64,000 nt of DNA from Kushneria indalinina DSM 14324 (lineage in GTDB: Bacteria > Pseudomonadota > Gammaproteobacteria > Pseudomonadales > Halomonadaceae). Numbering within the stretch: position 1 is the first letter of the stretch; each line of letters opens with the position of its first letter. This document shows positions 33,259 through 42,590 of this stretch, piece after piece. A model generated the notes under the pieces. That model did not search any database. It saw only the letters and a list, made by a program, of their open reading frames with translations, and was not told the DNA's origin. The position numbers and the translations under genes are program-made. Location of the stretch: contig NZ_QRDJ01000008.1 of the NCBI RefSeq assembly GCF_003385845.1, forward strand, positions 682,001-746,000, in the 5' to 3' direction.

Positions 33259-34029
33259 TCAGCAAGAAGCGCGTGTGGCGTGCATCAAAAACTCCCGATT
33301 ACCGTCACCGCCGGTGATCGGGCTGTCGCCCCAGTAGTGCAGGCTGAACCCGTTCTGCGCGCAGCATGTGCGCAGGCGCGTCTCGACCTGATCAAAGTGG
33401 CGCGCATCGCGCACGATGCCGCCGCTGCCAATCTGCTCGGGGGAAAGCTCGAACTGTGGCTTGACCAGGCTGAGCAGGTGCGCGCCTTTGGATAACAGTC
33501 GGGCCAGCTCGGGCAGGATCAGCGTCTGGGAGATGAACGATACGTCCATGACGGCGCCAGCCAGCCCCTCGGGCGCCAGCGCCAGAATTCGGTCATCCGG
33601 CAGGTTGCGGGCGTTGATGCCCTCCAGACAGTGCACCCGCTCATCCTCGCGCAGCAGCGGATCCAGCTGATCATGGCCGACCTCGATGCCGATCACGCGC
33701 GCGGCGCCATGCTGGAGCAGGCAGTCGGTAAATCCGCCCGTCGACTGGCCTACATCCAGCAGGGTCAGCCCCTGAGGCGATAGGCTGGTGGCGTTGAGAA
33801 GCGCCTCGAGCTTGAGCCCTGCGCGTGAGACGTAGCGCTCCTCGGGATCCTCCACCACATGAAAGCGACTCTCTTCCGGCAGTTTCTCGCTGGGCCGGGT
33901 CAGGGTGCGCGGCTGGCTATCGCCGATCAACTGTACCCGGCCGTGGCGAATCAGACGCTGGGCGCGCGTGCGTGAACGGACCAGCGCCTGGGCGACCAGC
34001 AGCTGATCGACACGTAACATCCTGCTCAT
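33259..34029 (-). CDS. tlyA: TlyA-family S4/SAM-dependent RNA methyltransferase (putative hemolysin family)
   Basis: A 256-aa protein with an N-terminal S4 RNA-binding domain (about residues 3-62, RVDQLLVAQALVRSRTRAQR) and a C-terminal FtsJ-like methyltransferase. The latter carries YVSRAGLKLEALL, the SAM loop LLDVGQSTGGFTDCLLQ, and the KPQFEL motif. TlyA of Mycobacterium 2'-O-methylates C1409 of 16S and C1920 of 23S rRNA; the short gammaproteobacterial members are less studied, so target is inferred. ATG 34029 has AGGA seven bases upstream. It converges with the mscK-like gene six bases away. Confidence 0.92.
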   Translation of the reverse strand: MSRMLRVDQLLVAQALVRSRTRAQRLIRHGRVQLIGDSQPRTLTRPSEKLPEESRFHVVEDPEERYVSRAGLKLEALLNATSLSPQGLTLLDVGQSTGGFTDCLLQHGAARVIGIEVGHDQLDPLLREDERVHCLEGINARNLPDDRILALAPEGLAGAVMDVSFISQTLILPELARLLSKGAHLLSLVKPQFELSPEQIGSGGIVRDARHFDQVETRLRTCCAQNGFSLHYWGDSPITGGDGNREFLMHATRASC

Positions 34030-34090
34030 GTTTCTGTCCTGCAATACAAGAGGTGGTGGCCGTGCCGAGCGGCACGGCCCTTCAGACAGC

Positions 34091-35197
34091 CTATTCTACC
34101 TCGCCTTCAACGGCCTGCGGGACGACAGCGTCACCAAGGGTGAAGATCGTCTGCCAGCGATGAAGCAGCGCTTCGCGCTTGAGCGGGTCGATCAGGGCCA
34201 GTAGGCCCGGCGTCAGTTGAATGGGCTCCAGCGATTCGTTGGTCTTCGCGGGGTCCTTGTGGGCCAGCAGCGGGCTGCCCAATGGCGTCCGGGAGGTCAT
34301 GATCTGCTGGCCCTGTCTTGACGTAATAAAGCTCAGAAAGCGTCGGGCCGTTTCGGGGTGCGGGGCCGTGGTTGGAATCAGGGCCAGTCTCTGCAGCGCC
34401 AGTGCGTAATCGGTGGGCACCTGCAGCACCAGTTCAGAATGTTCGCGTACGACGCGACGGGCGTAGGAGCCGATCAGGTTGTAGCCGATCAGATAGCGCC
34501 CCTCGATCAGCCCTTCGAGCATGGCTGTCGTTGAATCAAGCAGCTGCGTATCGGCTGCCCCCATGGCCTCGAACAGCCCCCAGGCCTCCTGTGAGCGCGC
34601 CATGTCCTGAGCCACCGCCATGAAGCCGGTCGGGCTTCGCGCCGGATCGTAGGTGGCCACGCGCCCTGCCAACGCCGCGCTTTCCTGATTCAAAAGCGCC
34701 AGCAGGCCTGCGTGGTCCACGGGCGGCGGTGCAATATCGGCAAGCTCGCGGCGATAGACCATCACCAGTGGTTCATGGGTCAGCCCGATCAGCTCATCAC
34801 GCCAGCGAGCGCTCTCCGGCCAGGCAGGGTTGATGACGCCGCGGCCCAGCGGCTGGGCGTTACCGCCGTTGGCCAGTTGATACTGCTGCGCCATGGCCGA
34901 GGACATCAAAAGATCGACGTCGGCCGGTATCCCGGCAGACGGCTGGCGAGCGCCGCGCGAGGCGTCGCGATAGTTCAGCGTGATCTGCGGATAGCGCTGA
35001 TGGAAGGCCTCGAGCACCGGATGCAGGACATCGGCTTCCACCACACCCTGAATGTTGAGGCGCTCGCTGCCGCTGCCGGGGAAGTGACGCTGGCCCGGCG
35101 ATGAGACGGGAGGTTCCTCGGCGCCGGCCGTCGTCGCGAGGGCCAGCACTATCCCGATGACCACGATGCGCTGCAGGGTCCTGAAAAGCCTCGGCAT
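34091..35197 (-). CDS. Periplasmic solute-binding protein in a two-component operon
   Basis: A 368-aa periplasmic binding protein (extracellular solute-binding family, iron/thiamine-like fold) with a signal peptide (about residues 1-26, VVIGIVLALATTAGAEE). Features: LNIQGVVEADVLHPVLEAFHQ, PADVDLLMSSAMAQQY, and LVMVYRRELAD, the last typical of the hinge of this class. No lipobox is evident. The ATG overlaps the sensor-kinase stop by one base (TGATG), so it is the third gene of a regulator-kinase-binding protein operon. No permease or ATPase is adjacent. It probably acts as a ligand sensor that contacts the kinase, as has been described for some periplasmic sensing proteins, rather than as a transporter component; this is inference. 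Confidence 0.85.
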   Translation of the reverse strand: MPRLFRTLQRIVVIGIVLALATTAGAEEPPVSSPGQRHFPGSGSERLNIQGVVEADVLHPVLEAFHQRYPQITLNYRDASRGARQPSAGIPADVDLLMSSAMAQQYQLANGGNAQPLGRGVINPAWPESARWRDELIGLTHEPLVMVYRRELADIAPPPVDHAGLLALLNQESAALAGRVATYDPARSPTGFMAVAQDMARSQEAWGLFEAMGAADTQLLDSTTAMLEGLIEGRYLIGYNLIGSYARRVVREHSELVLQVPTDYALALQRLALIPTTAPHPETARRFLSFITSRQGQQIMTSRTPLGSPLLAHKDPAKTNESLEPIQLTPGLLALIDPLKREALLHRWQTIFTLGDAVVPQAVEGEVE

Positions 35198-36564
35198 CAG
35201 GAGGTTTCTCCGGGCAGATGCAGACCGATCATGAAGCCACCTTCCGGCCGGCGATGCATGATCATGTGGCCGCCGTGGGCTTGCGCCACACCATCGGCAA
35301 TAGCAAGCCCCAGGCCGCTACCGCCGCCCTGTGCCTGATCGCTGTGAAAGGGGCGCAGGGCATCGGCCTGAGCCGAGTCGCTGATACCCGGGCCATCATC
35401 CTCGACATACAGCACTCGGCCGGCGGCATCGATGCCCACGGTGACACGGCTGCGGGCGTGGCGCAGGGCGTTGTCGATCAGATTGCTCAGGGCCTCTTCA
35501 ACCTGCCAGCGGTCGGCATCGACTGACAGGGGCGGGCAGTGTTCGGCCAGTCCCAGATCGATACCGCGGCTGTCAGCGGTGGGCAGAAAGCGGATCAGCG
35601 ATTCGCGGGCCAGCGTGTCCAGCGCCACCGGTGCCCGCGCAAGGGGTGCCTGCGGGGAGTAAAGGCGTGTCAGCGATAAAAGCTGCTCGGCCAGACGGGT
35701 GGCCCGACGCGTGCCGGTCTGGATCTCGTGCAGGGCCTGCTGCCAGCGATTCGTGTCATCACTTCTAAGGGCCAGCTCGGCGCTGGCCGCGATACCGGCC
35801 AGCGGCGTGCGCAGCTGATGAGAGGCGTCGCCAATGAAGCGCTGTTCGTGAACGCGTACCTGACGCTGGCGGGCCAGCAGGGCGTTGAGGGCGGCGAGAA
35901 GTTCTTCCAGTTCGCGCGGTACGGTCACATCAATCGGGGAGAGATCGTGTGCCGTGCGGGCCTTGAGCCGTGTACGCAGGTCTTTCAGCGGACGCAGGGC
36001 CAGGCGCAGGGTCATCACCAGCCCTGCCAGGGCCAGCACCACGATGCCGGCCAGACGCAGGCTGCTGTCGCGAAAAAGCTGCCAGGTCATGGCGCGTCGC
36101 GCCTCCAGCGTATGGGCCACCAGCAGGGTATAGGGTTCGCGGTGGTGCCAGCCGGTCAGGCGGGCGCCCAGTGCGCCGACGCGCAGCGATCGGCCGTTGA
36201 GAGTCGCCGGGCCGGCCTGAAAGGCACCCGGTGCGGGCAAGGGTGCCATCAGTGCTGCGAGATCGGCATTGCCACTGACGGGGTTGCCCTCGTGATCGAC
36301 GAGCGCATAAAAGACGCGTTCGTCGCCGTGTGGTGCCAGCATGTTCAACGCCGAGGCGGGCACATCAAACCAGAGGCGATCATCGCGCCAGCCCACGTGG
36401 TCGCTCATGACCTGGGCCGCCGACGCCAGCAGACGATCATGGGCGCGGTCGGCGCTGCGCTGTGCGCTGTACCAGGACTGAAGCAGCAGCAGGATGCAGG
36501 TGAGCAGCAACAGCAGGGCGAGCCCGCCCAAAAGGCGCCGATGAAGGCTGGGTGCGGACGTCAT
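35197..36564 (-). CDS. Sensor histidine kinase (TctE-like)
   Basis: A 455-aa inner-membrane kinase: transmembrane helix 1 (about residues 11-30), a short periplasmic sensor region, helix 2 (about 171-190), then the HisKA domain with H249 in FIGDASHQLRTPLAG and an HATPase domain carrying NLIDNALRHA (N box), EDDGPGISD (G1) and GSGLGLAIADGV (G2). The periplasmic region (about 31-170) is Ala-rich. Layout and neighbours match the TctDE family, which senses tricarboxylates in other bacteria; the actual signal here is unknown. It lies three bases after the response regulator. Confidence 0.94.
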   Translation of the reverse strand: MTSAPSLHRRLLGGLALLLLLTCILLLLQSWYSAQRSADRAHDRLLASAAQVMSDHVGWRDDRLWFDVPASALNMLAPHGDERVFYALVDHEGNPVSGNADLAALMAPLPAPGAFQAGPATLNGRSLRVGALGARLTGWHHREPYTLLVAHTLEARRAMTWQLFRDSSLRLAGIVVLALAGLVMTLRLALRPLKDLRTRLKARTAHDLSPIDVTVPRELEELLAALNALLARQRQVRVHEQRFIGDASHQLRTPLAGIAASAELALRSDDTNRWQQALHEIQTGTRRATRLAEQLLSLTRLYSPQAPLARAPVALDTLARESLIRFLPTADSRGIDLGLAEHCPPLSVDADRWQVEEALSNLIDNALRHARSRVTVGIDAAGRVLYVEDDGPGISDSAQADALRPFHSDQAQGGGSGLGLAIADGVAQAHGGHMIMHRRPEGGFMIGLHLPGETS

Positions 36565-36567
36565 GGC

Positions 36568-37236
36568 TCAGCGCAGTTCCAGACGATAGCCCATGCCACG
36601 CACGGTACGAATGTGAAGGTCGCTGCCTTCAAGACGCCGGCGCAGGCGGTGTACATAAACCTCCAAGGCGTTGTCACGCAGGGTGTCGTCACCACCAAAG
36701 GCCTCGGACATCAGATCGGCGCGGCTGATGATCTGCTCGGCGTGGCGCAGCAGACAGGCCAGCAGGCGCTGCTCGCGGGTGGGAAGTTCCAGTGCCGTGC
36801 GGTTCAGCTCAAGGCGCTGGGTGGGCACATGCAGCACCAGCTGTCCCAGCGCCAGTGTGTCAGGGGCAGCCGGTCGTGCGCGGCGAAGAAGCGCACGTAC
36901 CCGGGCCTCGAATTCGCTGAGCGAGAAGGGCTTGGTCAGATAATCATCGGCGCCCAGATCCAGCCCCGCCACACGATCCTCCACCGAGGCGCGCGCCGTC
37001 AGAATCAGCACGGGGGTGCGGGTATCGTGCCGGCGCAGCGTGGTCAGCACATCAAGGCCGCTGCGCCAGGGCAGGTTCAGATCCAGAATCACCAGATCGA
37101 GCTTTCGGGGTGTGGCGAGGTGATCGCAGGCGTGATCACCGCGTGTGATGACCTCCAGCTGATCGTCATGGTCACGCAGCAGGGTTTCAAGAGTCTGTGC
37201 CAGCAGCACGTCATCCTCGATGAGCAGTAGCGCCAT
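36568..37236 (-). CDS. OmpR/TctD-type response regulator
   Basis: A 222-aa regulator. I start it at ATG 37236 (GGAG five bases upstream), which gives MALLLIEDDVLLAQTLETLL. The receiver has the acidic pair E7/D8, phosphoacceptor D52 (in VILDLNLPW), T80 region ILTARA and K102 (in DDYLTKPF), all conserved. The C-terminal winged helix carries LTPxE-like LPTREQRLLACLLRH and VHRLRRRLEG. It is first in the operon regulator-kinase-binding protein and presumably autoregulates it. Likely targets would be the genes for the sensed nutrient, which are not in this window. Confidence 0.94.
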   Translation of the reverse strand: MALLLIEDDVLLAQTLETLLRDHDDQLEVITRGDHACDHLATPRKLDLVILDLNLPWRSGLDVLTTLRRHDTRTPVLILTARASVEDRVAGLDLGADDYLTKPFSLSEFEARVRALLRRARPAAPDTLALGQLVLHVPTQRLELNRTALELPTREQRLLACLLRHAEQIISRADLMSEAFGGDDTLRDNALEVYVHRLRRRLEGSDLHIRTVRGMGYRLELR

Positions 37237-37420
37237 GAAGGCTCCGCAGCAACAAAACGGAAAGGGCGTCAGTCTACCCTGGACGACCCACCCATCACGA
37301 CTGTCCTGATCATGTAGCGGCATCGCTTGCGATGAGGGAAGTCATGCTGCTACCATGCGCGCTCGGTTGATCGGGGGCTGGCCAGCGGCCGGCAGATAAC
37401 ATGCCCTGACATCCGGTGAT

Positions 37421-37536
37421 GGTGACCCTCGATGGTCCTCTCGCAACGCGATATCGCGAACCCCGCCAGGCCCGGAAGGGAGCAACGGTAGTGATGGATG
37501 CGTGTGCCGGGATGTGGCTGTTGAGGGTCGCCACCC
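37421..37536 (+). ncRNA. ffs: 4.5S RNA of the signal recognition particle
   Basis: The conserved internal segments GCCAGGCCCGGAAGGGAGCA and GCGTGTGCCGGGATGTGGCTG identify the Ffh-binding domain IV. The 5' segment GGTGACCCTC pairs with 3' GAGGGTCGCCACC to close the long hairpin. The size, about 115 nt, is normal. Bacterial SRP RNA escorts membrane-protein ribosomes to the Sec machinery. Its place just upstream of dnaX is common in gammaproteobacteria such as Pseudomonas. Confidence 0.95.
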
Positions 37537-37782
37537 TTTCCTGAAAGTGATCCTCCTCGTATTACCCTTTCCGATGACGACTCCTGGTCGGCAATCCTGT
37601 GCTGTGTCGTGTGTTTCCCCTTGCCTGGCAATGCGGTCCCGCAGGGCTGACGTCGTGACCGATGGCAGGGATTGATTGGCGCGTGTGCGCTCAGTCGATA
37701 GAATGGGCAGCCTATCCATCCAATCGACGACCCTTTCCATGCGTCGACACTCCACCGCTTTGATTACAGGCTATAGCGCTGC

Positions 37783-39921
37783 ATGAGCTATCAGGTACTG
37801 GCCCGCAAATGGCGGCCGCGCACATTTCACGAGCTGATAGGGCAGGAGCATGTCAGCCGTGCGCTGGTCAACGCGCTTGACCAGGGGCGATTGCATCATG
37901 CCTATCTGTTTACCGGCACGCGCGGGGTGGGCAAGACCACGCTGGCCCGCATTCTGGCCAAATGCCTGAACTGTGAAACCGGCGTGACGTCACTGCCGTG
38001 CGGCCAGTGCCGGACCTGTCAGGACATCGATCAGGGACGTTTTGTGGATCTGATCGAGGTGGATGCCGCCTCACGTACCCGCGTTGAAGATACCCGCGAA
38101 CTGCTCGATAACGTCCAGTATGCGCCCACTCAGGGGCGCTACAAGGTGTACCTCATTGACGAGGTGCACATGCTGTCGACGCACAGCTTCAATGCGCTGT
38201 TGAAAACGCTGGAAGAGCCGCCTCCGCACGTACGTTTTCTGCTGGCGACCACCGACCCGCAAAAGCTGCCCATCACGGTGCTGTCGCGCTGTCTGCAGTT
38301 TGCCCTCAAGCGCATGACCCCTGAGCGCATCGTCGATCATCTCGACCACGTGCTCACCCAGGAGCAGACCGCCTTTGATGCTGCGGCCCTCTGGTTGCTG
38401 GGACGCGCGGCTGATGGCTCCATGCGCGATGCCATGTCGCTGACCGATCAGGCCATTGCCTTTGGCCACGGTGAGGTGCGCGAAAACGATGTCATCGCGA
38501 TGCTCGGCACCCTCGATCATCGCCAGATTCTGGCGCTGGCCGAGTCGCTGGCAGGCGGTGACGCCGCCGATGTGCTGGCGCGCGTGGCCCATCTGGCCGA
38601 GCAGGGCCCGGACTTTGCCGGGGTGCTGGATGCCCTGTGCGGTGTCTTTCACCGTCTGGCGATTGCACAGATGGTGCCGGCCGCGCTGGACAACGCCCAG
38701 GGCGATCGCGAGGCGCTGGTCGCGCTTGCCGCCCATTTCACGCCCGAGGATGTGCAGCTCTACTATCAGATTGCGCTCAACGGCCGGGGCGACATGGACA
38801 ACGCACCGGAGCAGCGAACGGCGCTGGAGATGACGCTGCTGCGCATGCTGGCCTTCCGACCCCAGGGGGCGCCTGCCCCGGAACACAAGCCGCTGCCGAT
38901 CCAGGGCGCTGCGTCGTCGACGCCACCGACCAGTCACGAAGAAAGCGCATCTTCGCAGGCGGCGCCTGCCGATGATGCTGCCGTGTCGGATAGCGCGCAG
39001 GCGCAGGCCCCGGAACGGAGCGAGCCGGCCGAGGCAGAGCCATCGGCCTCGGCGGCACCTGCCGAACCGTCAGACCCGGTTGAACCTCCGGTTGCCCCTG
39101 CACCGGCGCCGCCCTGGAATGATGATGATGCCGCTGTCTCGCTGGCAGATGCTGCCGAGAGTGCTGCCTATGGTGAAGCGTTGCAGGCAGAAGCAGGTGA
39201 AACTGCCCCTGCCGATACCGTTCAGCCAACGGTCGTCCCGGACGAGCCGGAGGTGGCGGATACGCGTCAGGCGCTCTTTGGTGCCGCGCCTGCCGCCGAT
39301 GATGAGCAGGACGATGCGCTTGATGAGTACATGAACGAAGCGGTTGGCGATAATGCCGCCGGGCAGGCCAGTGCGCTGGAGGCGATGGTTGATGGCCTTT
39401 CGGGCGAGTCATCGCCGGAGACGCTGGAGGCACCAGAAATGCCGGCGCCGGATAATGAGACGGCATCCGAGGGTGCTCGCGCTCTGCCGGTCGAGGCGGA
39501 TCACACGCCGATCGACAACGCTCGCTGGCTCGAACTCTTTCCCGGGCTGGGGCTTTCCGGCATGACGGGCAACCTGGTGGCCAACTGCGTTGTCCGCCAT
39601 GATGACGGGGAACAGCTTGGCATGTGGCTGCATCATTCCCAGAGTGCCATGAATGCAGAAGTGCATCGCGAGCGTCTTGAAAAGGCACTGGCGGCGCGTG
39701 GCCTGTCACGCCGGGTGTCCATCGAGGTAGGGGAGATCGATGAACAGATCGAAACCCCGGCACGCCGCCGTGCCCGCCTCGAACAGGCGCGATTGCAGCG
39801 CGCCATTGAAGCCTTGCGTGATGACCCGCATATTCAGTCCCTGCAGGACGTTTTCGGTGCCCGGTTGCTGGAGCGCAGCGTCACCTCGTTCGAGCAGGAT
39901 AATGCTGGCGGCGGCAACTGA
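37783..39921 (+). CDS. dnaX: DNA polymerase III subunit gamma/tau
   Basis: Clamp-loader ATPase of the replisome. The 712-aa product starts [18 protein letters not shown]. It has Walker [13 protein letters not shown] (about 45-56), zinc cysteines C64/C73/C76/C79 at the positions of the E. coli protein, Walker [11 protein letters not shown], and the SRC motif in TVLSRCLQF. After about residue 365 comes a long acidic, Ala/Pro/Glu-rich linker to about 575, longer than in E. coli. A C-terminal polymerase-binding domain (about 580-712) follows. I could not find an A-AAA-AAG type slippery site, so a short gamma form by frameshift is not evident. It starts the dnaX-ybaB-recR operon. Confidence 0.96.
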   Translation: MSYQVLARKWRPRTFHELIGQEHVSRALVNALDQGRLHHAYLFTGTRGVGKTTLARILAKCLNCETGVTSLPCGQCRTCQDIDQGRFVDLIEVDAASRTRVEDTRELLDNVQYAPTQGRYKVYLIDEVHMLSTHSFNALLKTLEEPPPHVRFLLATTDPQKLPITVLSRCLQFALKRMTPERIVDHLDHVLTQEQTAFDAAALWLLGRAADGSMRDAMSLTDQAIAFGHGEVRENDVIAMLGTLDHRQILALAESLAGGDAADVLARVAHLAEQGPDFAGVLDALCGVFHRLAIAQMVPAALDNAQGDREALVALAAHFTPEDVQLYYQIALNGRGDMDNAPEQRTALEMTLLRMLAFRPQGAPAPEHKPLPIQGAASSTPPTSHEESASSQAAPADDAAVSDSAQAQAPERSEPAEAEPSASAAPAEPSDPVEPPVAPAPAPPWNDDDAAVSLADAAESAAYGEALQAEAGETAPADTVQPTVVPDEPEVADTRQALFGAAPAADDEQDDALDEYMNEAVGDNAAGQASALEAMVDGLSGESSPETLEAPEMPAPDNETASEGARALPVEADHTPIDNARWLELFPGLGLSGMTGNLVANCVVRHDDGEQLGMWLHHSQSAMNAEVHRERLEKALAARGLSRRVSIEVGEIDEQIETPARRRARLEQARLQRAIEALRDDPHIQSLQDVFGARLLERSVTSFEQDNAGGGN

Positions 39922-39971
39922 ACGTACCTATCGATAACGGTTTGACTCAACGGCTCTCGAGGGAGGCAATC

Positions 39972-40298
39972 ATGATGAAAGGTGGCATGGGTAACCTGAT
40001 GAAGCAGGCTCAGGAAATGCAGGACAAGATGCAAAAGGTGCAGGAAGAAATTGCTGACACCGAAGTGCATGGTGAGTCCGGTGCCGGCATGGTCAAGGTG
40101 ACCATGAACGGTCGCCATGATGTCACATCGATCGAGCTCGATCCGGCCATCATGCAGGAAGAGAAGGAATTTCTTGAAGACCTGCTGGCAGCGGCAGTCA
40201 ACGATGCGGTGCGCAAGGTGGAAGTCAACTCGCGCACCCGGATGGAAGAAGTCACGGAAGGCATGAACCTGCCGCCCGGCTTCAAGATGCCGTTCTAG
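39972..40298 (+). CDS. ybaB: Nucleoid-associated protein YbaB/EbfC
   Basis: A 108-aa DNA-binding protein of the YbaB family, dimeric, which bends DNA and is encoded between dnaX and recR in most proteobacteria. ATG 39972 has GGGAGG five bases upstream and gives [20 protein letters not shown]; an in-frame ATG 30 bases upstream lacks such support. The [17 protein letters not shown] segment and the C-terminal [12 protein letters not shown] tail are typical. Confidence 0.95.
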   Translation: MMKGGMGNLMKQAQEMQDKMQKVQEEIADTEVHGESGAGMVKVTMNGRHDVTSIELDPAIMQEEKEFLEDLLAAAVNDAVRKVEVNSRTRMEEVTEGMNLPPGFKMPF

Positions 40299-40312
40299 GA
40301 TAGATATCATTC

Positions 40313-40924
40313 ATGGCGACATTTTCACCGCTGATCGATCGTTTGCTCGAAACGCTGCGGGTGCTGCCGGGCGTCGGCCCACGCACCGCGCAGCGCATGG
40401 CCTTTCATCTGCTGGAGCGTGACCGCGAGGGCGGACGCCGGCTGGCGGAGGTGCTGGGCGAGGCGCTTGAGAAAGTGGGCTACTGCGAGCGCTGTCGTAA
40501 CCTGACAGAAAGCCAGCAGTGCAGTATCTGCGACGATGCGCGCCGTGATGATCGCGCCCTGTGTGTGGTGGAGTCTCCGGCAGACCTTCTGGCCATCGAG
40601 GAGGCCGGCGGCTTTCACGGCCGCTATTTCGTGCTGCATGGGCATCTCTCGCCCATCGACGGCATTGGCCCGGGCGATCTGGGACTGGATCAGCTTGAAG
40701 CGCTGGTGCACCAGCGACAGATCGAAGAGCTGATTCTTGCCACCAACCCGACTGTGGAAGGTGAGGCCACCGCGCACTATATCGCCGAGCAGCTTCGCGC
40801 ACTGGGCGTGCGCTGTTCGCGGCTGGCCTACGGTGTCCCCATGGGGGGCGAGCTCGAATACGTGGACGGCGGGACGCTGTCGCGTGCTTTCATGGGGCGC
40901 CAGCCCTTTGGCGAGCAGGGCTAG
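40313..40924 (+). CDS. recR: Recombination mediator RecR
   Basis: Acts with RecFO to load RecA at gaps. The 203-aa product has the N-terminal helix-hairpin-helix ([21 protein letters not shown]), the zinc finger [17 protein letters not shown] (about residues 57-73), and the Toprim domain with [16 protein letters not shown] and [14 protein letters not shown], ending with a Walker B-like [13 protein letters not shown]. It starts 14 bases after ybaB; a terminator follows at 40975. Confidence 0.97.
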   Translation: MATFSPLIDRLLETLRVLPGVGPRTAQRMAFHLLERDREGGRRLAEVLGEALEKVGYCERCRNLTESQQCSICDDARRDDRALCVVESPADLLAIEEAGGFHGRYFVLHGHLSPIDGIGPGDLGLDQLEALVHQRQIEELILATNPTVEGEATAHYIAEQLRALGVRCSRLAYGVPMGGELEYVDGGTLSRAFMGRQPFGEQG

Positions 40925-40974
40925 CAACCGATGTGATGACGCTCACCCCTGCAGGCACGAACATCATGGATGCG

Positions 40975-40998
40975 ACAAGCCGCTGTGCGGCTTGTTTT
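40975..40998 (+). terminator. Terminator of the dnaX-ybaB-recR operon
   Basis: ACAAGCCGC / GCGGCTTGT with a TGT loop, followed by TTTT, 50 bases after the recR stop. Confidence 0.85.
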
Positions 40999-41051
40999 AC
41001 TTTATTACCTGTTGGCCAATGTGCCGGCGGGCAGCTGTAGACGGAATGACC

Positions 41052-42206
41052 ATGCCCACTGACGTAACCTGGCACTTTATCGAAACCGAAGAGGCACTCG
41101 AGCGCGCCTGTGCCGATCTCGCCACCCGCGAGGTCATCGGTGTAGATACCGAATTTATGCGTGAAACCACTTTTTATCCGGTGCCTGCGCTGATTCAGCT
41201 GGGGGATGCCGATGTGGTCTATCTGATCGACCCGACCGTGGTGGCACCCACGGCCTCACTGCGCGCACTGCTGGGTGATGCCGGGCCGCTGAAGATACTG
41301 CACGCCTGCAGTGAAGACATGGAGATCTTCACGCTCTGGGCAGGGGACGTTCCCGCTCCGGTCGTGGATACCCAACTGGCCCACGCCCTGGTCGGCGAGG
41401 AGAGCTCCATCAGCTATCAGCGCCTGGTGGATTACTGGGTAGAGCAGCATGTCCCCAAGGGGGAGACCCGCTCCAACTGGCTGCAGCGCCCGCTGAGCGA
41501 GGAGCAGTGTCGCTATGCCGCGCTGGATGTGGTCTGGCTGCCTCTGATCTGGCAGCGCCAGCAGGATCGTCTTCGCGAGCAGAACCGCCTTGAGTGGCTG
41601 CTCGAGGATTGCCATGCGCTGGTCGAGGCGGCGCGAGGGGTGCGCGATGATGAGCGCTGGTACCTGCGCCATCGTAACGCCTGGCGGCTGGAGCCTCGTC
41701 AGCTGGCCGCTTTCCAGCGGCTGTGTGTCTGGCGTGAACGTGCCGTGCGCGAGCGCAATCTGCCGCGCAACTGGCTGGCCAGCGACGCGATCCTGATGGA
41801 AATCGCTGCGGCGCTGCCGGCCAATCGCTATGAGATTTCCCGGGTGGATGGCATCAAGCCCACCCTGATCAAGCGGGAAGGCGATACGCTGCTGGCCCTG
41901 GTTCAGGAAGCCGCCCTGCTGGATGAGTCCGTGCTGCCCACTGCCTTGCCTTCTCCCATCAGTGATGCCTATAAAAAGCGCATGAAGGCGCTAAAAACTG
42001 CGGTCAACGAGCGTGCCGGCGCACTGTCACTGCCGGGAGAAGTGCTGGTGACACGTCGAGAGCTGGAGCGCTGGATCAGCGCGGATCTTCAGCGTACCGA
42101 CTGGCCCTGTCTGGGCGGCTGGCGTGGGGAGGTGCTCAACGATGCCCTGATATCGGCCCTTTCAGGCAAGAGTCGTACGCCTGCTTCTACTTCTGATGAG
42201 CATTGA
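41052..42206 (+). CDS. rnd: Ribonuclease D
   Basis: DEDD-family 3'-5' exoribonuclease that trims tRNA and other stable RNA precursors. The product of about 384 aa begins at ATG 41052 (or ATG 41046, two codons upstream; both have only a GGA as RBS). Exo motifs: Exo I VDTEFMRETTFYP (D32/E34), Exo II HACSEDMEIF, Exo III in QCRYAALDVVWL. The C-terminus holds the HRDC domain (about 215-290, LEPRQLAAFQRLCVWRE). It is the first gene of rnd-ycgL-ycgN, an order seen in many gammaproteobacteria. A much longer open frame upstream runs through recR and is not real coding. Confidence 0.95.
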   Translation: MPTDVTWHFIETEEALERACADLATREVIGVDTEFMRETTFYPVPALIQLGDADVVYLIDPTVVAPTASLRALLGDAGPLKILHACSEDMEIFTLWAGDVPAPVVDTQLAHALVGEESSISYQRLVDYWVEQHVPKGETRSNWLQRPLSEEQCRYAALDVVWLPLIWQRQQDRLREQNRLEWLLEDCHALVEAARGVRDDERWYLRHRNAWRLEPRQLAAFQRLCVWRERAVRERNLPRNWLASDAILMEIAAALPANRYEISRVDGIKPTLIKREGDTLLALVQEAALLDESVLPTALPSPISDAYKKRMKALKTAVNERAGALSLPGEVLVTRRELERWISADLQRTDWPCLGGWRGEVLNDALISALSGKSRTPASTSDEH

Positions 42207-42233
42207 AACGCCCATGCGTTTGCGGAGAACATC

Positions 42234-42548
42234 ATGACCCCGACACCGCTTTTGTGTCAGATCTACAAGAGTGCGCGCCATGAAGAGATGTTTCTCTATG
42301 TGGACCGTACCCGCGGGCTGGAAGTGGTGCCTCAGGAGCTGCTGGCAGGCTTTGGCACCCCGCAGTCGATCATGATAATGGTCATGACGCCGGAGCGAAC
42401 GCTGGCGCGGGTGGAGACCACTCGGGTCATCGAGGCCCTGAAGGAGAAGGGGTATTACCTGCAGATGCCGCCGGGAGGTGATGCACGAACGCGTGACCTT
42501 GCCTTTGATGTCAGCGCCAGCGCCGACGATCACGGGCCGGTGTCCTGA
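42234..42548 (+). CDS. ycgL: YcgL-domain protein
   Basis: A 104-aa protein of the YcgL family, unknown function. It has the family pattern CQIYKSARHEEMFLYVDR and PQELLAGFGTPQSIM, followed by VIEALKEKGYYLQMPPGG. It begins 27 bases after rnd with a GGAG-type RBS. YcgL is almost always encoded beside rnd, hinting at RNA metabolism, but no activity is known. Confidence 0.93.
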   Translation: MTPTPLLCQIYKSARHEEMFLYVDRTRGLEVVPQELLAGFGTPQSIMIMVMTPERTLARVETTRVIEALKEKGYYLQMPPGGDARTRDLAFDVSASADDHGPVS

Positions 42549-42590
42549 CGGGCGTTCTGGCAGACCTGACAGGGGGGGTGGGAGAGCAGT

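Noticed and set aside
35728-37230. 500-codon open frame antisense to the kinase and response regulator
   Set aside because: Complement of well-conserved HisKA/HATPase and receiver genes; the translation is compositionally odd (Gln/Gly/His rich) with no recognisable domain.
40737-41051. N-terminal extension of rnd running through recR
   Set aside because: The extended part overlaps recR in another frame and crosses a terminator; Rnd similarity starts only at about 41052.
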